DNA of 64,000 nucleotides. Origin: Solen grandis. Lineage: Eukaryota; Mollusca; Bivalvia; Adapedonta; Solenidae. The stretch lies in contig CM037778.1 in assembly GCA_021229015.1 (NCBI GenBank), positions 84,026,848-84,090,847 on the forward strand, read 5' to 3'. Each line of letters starts with the position of its first letter. Positions within the stretch are counted from its first letter, which is position 1. This document shows, piece by piece, positions 61,690 through 64,000 of the stretch. The notes beneath the pieces are model-generated. The model saw only the letters and a list, made by a program, of their open reading frames with translations, did no database searches and was not told the origin of the DNA. The translations under genes and the position numbers were made by a program.

Positions 61690-63927
61690 CTACAAAATAT
61701 AGTGAAGACTAACAATATTATAAAATAGTTAACGGTTTTGTATCATTAAGAACCTTTAATTACTAAGAATGGCCAAATCAAGCGACAAATATTCTTGACA
61801 AGTAAGCGTATCTCTTAAAAAATACACGAACGAACAGATAAACATATATATTAAAATTCAATAAAATATGATACGGGTATATTTCATAAGATATGTAAAA
61901 CAGATAAAATATATATTAAAATTCAATAAAATATGATACGGGCATATTTCAAGATATGTAAAACTATTACAGCAGTGATCTATGGTAATATAATTTTTTA
62001 AACAGTTTTATTCTCCAATCACTTTCTAAAATATTCCTAGTTATCTTTTTCTTGCTGATATAATTCTTTGATTTGTCATTTATTAAAACCTACCTGTTGA
62101 TGCTTCAGGTTCCACTGAAATGGATAATTGACAGAAATAGCAGTAGTAGTAGTAGTAGTAAAATTAGTTCCAAGCATTACCTAAATTTAATATGTGGCCA
62201 TATTAAAAAGGTATACACTTCACATAACATTTCAGTCTAATTATTCTTAAAACATTTCCTTACTTCTCAATCTCATCTAACTGAGATTCTATGCATCTCA
62301 TGGTAATCTCAATAAGATTGCATGTATGAATCGCAAACTAATTACTGTAAGAGTTTATGCATCTACGTCTGCTCAATGTATTTTATGTTTTCAGTCTAAT
62401 CTCAAGATATTTTGCATCTCAGTTTTCTCGAATTTAACCTTTAAAAAAATTTTTAATCTCATTAAGTTACTATAGGTTTTTTTCTCATTCAGATTATAAA
62501 ATTATCCACGTAAATCCACGTCTTTATGCATTTAAGACTAGTCTCAATAAGAAATGACACTTAATGCATCTCTTCCAATATTGATTGTACATATGCATCC
62601 AAATAACGTCTTCATTTTTTTACAATGGTATGCAACGTATGATTATAACGACTAACCTTTAACACATGATGCTCTTCTAAATGTATAGCCGGCCTTACAA
62701 TCACATTGGAAACCTCCAACGGTATTTTTACACACCTTGTTTGCTGCTTCGTCACAATTATTTAAGGCCTGAAAAATTTAAAGTTTCATTCAAGGCATTT
62801 TCTTACGCAGTATTTTTTTTTAATATTCGTATTCAAAATATTTATATTTAGGATAATTTTCAGTTTTGAATTTATCCTATATAAATGAAAGGAAAATGCT
62901 CTTATGAATAATCTAGAACATTAAAAGACTCCTAGAAACAGGTGTCAATAGGAAAGTTCGTTCAATCAGGGCACCGTGAGATATATATGGAAAAAAAACG
63001 AAACAGAAACAGATACATGCGTAATATGTCTGATGAAATGCAAACTTTATGATAATGTTTTTTCTGTAAATAGAGTCTAATAAGGCGAAATTGTTAAAGA
63101 AAGAAAATGAGGTATCGCAAAAGTTTAGGAAAAATCCTAGTACACCATCCTGACTTATCTCTTTTTTGTAAAATTGGAAGCGACCATATGCGACATGAGA
63201 GCTTTAATATTTCCTTAAAGATCCCGCTGCATAAGGTGACGGTATAGAGTAAGTATCAGATTACACACAAACTGACCAGCTTCTATACCTATACCATTCG
63301 TTACTCACAAGTACCTTAATAAGCAAGTTTGATATTACAAAACTTGTCCAGCCTTGAAACTACTGAAATTGCTTCCAAATACCTTATTTTGCATAACACG
63401 GCATATTTGATTGGTTGAGAGAACAATTATTACTATCAAACCCATAAAAGCGTCTATGGAATTATATATTTTATCTAACATTCATTAACCATTCTTAAAA
63501 ATAAGATTTCGACAACATTTCCCTCAACATTTTAGAGCTTACTAAAACTTACGGAAAATAGATTATTTTCAGATGCATTTAATCATTAAAGAAAAACCTG
63601 TGTTCCCTTAAATATTTTCTTAATTTAAAGGACGACCATACCAGTGTAGCAATATAATACACTTCATAATATATTTGACCCCCATATTATTCTCTTGACA
63701 TACATTACCCCTAAAGACAGAAAAGAGCAAATCACCCACCGCATTTGTTGTGGAGCATTCATCCACATCCTCATCACATGTTGGTCCTTTCCAGTAAGAC
63801 GAGCAAAAACAGTTCCCCGTCCTTGTGTCACACATCTGTGTGTCACTAACCCCATTTGCCAGGCGTGCTATGTTTGGACAAACGCATTGCTGAGCACAGT
63901 TTCGTCCGTATGTGTGACCCGAGCAAA
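61514..63927 (-). CDS. EGF-domain type I membrane protein, 3' part (spliced, partial)
   Basis: Four exons in order: 63927-63740, 62768-62657, 62114-62094 and 61689-61514, all with AG/GT borders and agreeing phases (1, 0, 1, 1). The joined product has a MEGF/laminin-style EGF stretch (GRNCAQQCVC, TGNCFCSSYWKGPTCDE), a calcium-binding EGF starting DVDEC and ending CKAGYTFRRASC, a short acidic linker, one transmembrane helix of about 25 residues and a basic stop-transfer (FKRPGF), then a roughly 25-residue tail. The N-terminus lies beyond the window. It is likely a cell-surface receptor or adhesion protein; ligand and role cannot be told. Confidence 0.8.
61690..62093. other. Intron of the EGF gene
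   Basis: Contains a direct duplication of about 66 bp (roughly 61835-61965) built on AAAATTCAATAAAATATGAT. Confidence 0.7.
62094..62114 (-). CDS. EGF gene 21-nt microexon
   Basis: TGGAACCTGAAGCATCAACA plus G, with acceptor ATCCATTTCAG and donor GTAGGT. Phase 1 in and out, seven codons: it adds VEPEAST between the EGF and the membrane segment. It restores perfect phase with both neighbours, although skipping it would also keep the frame. Confidence 0.65.
62115..62656. other. Intron of the EGF gene
   Basis: A short (TAG)n run at 62144-62160 near the microexon acceptor; otherwise nothing recognised. Confidence 0.6.
62657..62768 (-). CDS. EGF gene exon: rest of calcium-binding EGF
   Basis: Acceptor TTTTTCAG, donor GTTAGT; phase 0 in, phase 1 out, 37 codons: NNCDEAANKVCKNTVGGF, then QCDCKAGYTF and ASCVK. 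It supplies cysteines 2-6 of the domain opened by the upstream exon. The NTVGGFQCDC step is classical for calcium-binding EGF. Confidence 0.85.
62769..63739. other. Intron of the EGF gene
   Basis: Plain AT-rich sequence; nothing else seen. Confidence 0.6.
63740..63927 (-). CDS. EGF gene exon: EGF-like repeats
   Basis: Acceptor TTTGAACAG, donor GTGGGT; phase 1 in, phase 0 out, 62 codons. Twelve cysteines in EGF spacing end with DEDVDECSTTNA, the first half of the calcium-binding EGF. Confidence 0.8.
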
Positions 63928-64000
63928 CTGTTCAAACCGAAAAATATAATTATAAATATATATATATTTATTAAGTATGGACTGATACTCATACATTTCA
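63928..64000. other. Upstream intron edge of the EGF gene
   Basis: AT-rich intron sequence to the window end, with a short TA run. The rest of the gene is outside. Confidence 0.5.

Noticed and set aside
61509..61715. Minus frame starting MLVFTIFCSRQY
   Set aside because: Out of frame with the EGF exons; the frame joined by phase gives a clear transmembrane helix.
63664..63855. Alternative minus frame starting MGLVTHRCVTQG
   Set aside because: It is a shadow of the EGF exon, whose other frame has correctly spaced cysteines and matching splice phases.

Overview
The window looks like nuclear DNA of an animal, most likely a bivalve mollusc. It is AT-rich and gene-poor. Its few coding pieces are short exons with GT/AG borders and large introns, and it is packed with tRNA-derived SINEs, small inverted-repeat elements (MITEs), minisatellites and two broken LINEs. 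Several repeat types match ones I know as common in bivalve genomes, such as the block near 45.1 kb that opens with AGCTCACCTGAGCA. The species assignment is inference. Two runs of exactly 100 N (10100-10199 and 60200-60299) split the window into three contig pieces, and the middle piece is exactly 50,000 bases long.

Genes. (1) The main gene lies on the + strand from 32370 to at least 58947. I assembled it from twelve exons that encode eight cysteine-rich modules of about 80 residues. Two module types alternate strictly, B1-A1-B2-A2-B3-A3-B4-A4, and every module is bounded by phase-1 introns. Type A looks like a PAN/Apple domain; type B carries a TC-x-NC motif and ends in a PAN-like tail. A hydrophobic leader exon with a phase-1 donor at 25723-25837 could be its signal peptide. 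No stop codon or membrane segment is visible before the 60.2 kb gap. (2) At the right edge, on the - strand (63927 to 61514), is the 3' part of an EGF-domain type I membrane protein: EGF-like repeats, a calcium-binding EGF, a 21-nt microexon, one transmembrane helix and a short tail. (3) A weak candidate first exon (12801-12834, +) lies 446 bp downstream of an RFX-type X-box.

Layout. 1-10 kb: MITEs, a SINE, and 33-bp and 46-bp minisatellites. 10-12.3 kb: the first gap, a TTAA-flanked MITE and a SINE with an internal 39-bp sextuplication. 12.3-17.6 kb: possible promoter, otherwise plain sequence. 17.8-20 kb: a 5'-truncated, frameshifted jockey/CR1-like LINE. 20.6-31.8 kb: two motif-rich inverted-repeat islands, the candidate leader exon and a 30-bp minisatellite with a SINE inside it. 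32.4-59 kb: the modular gene, with introns full of nested elements. 60.3-64 kb: the EGF membrane-protein gene.

Most notable: the strict A/B alternation with perfect intron-phase agreement; a 30-bp quadruplication that makes four identical in-frame 5' splice sites at the end of module B4; a TA-flanked inverted-repeat element whose interior is a 21-bp satellite ending in inverted units; and five inverted-repeat elements, each saturated with its own short CpG-containing motif.
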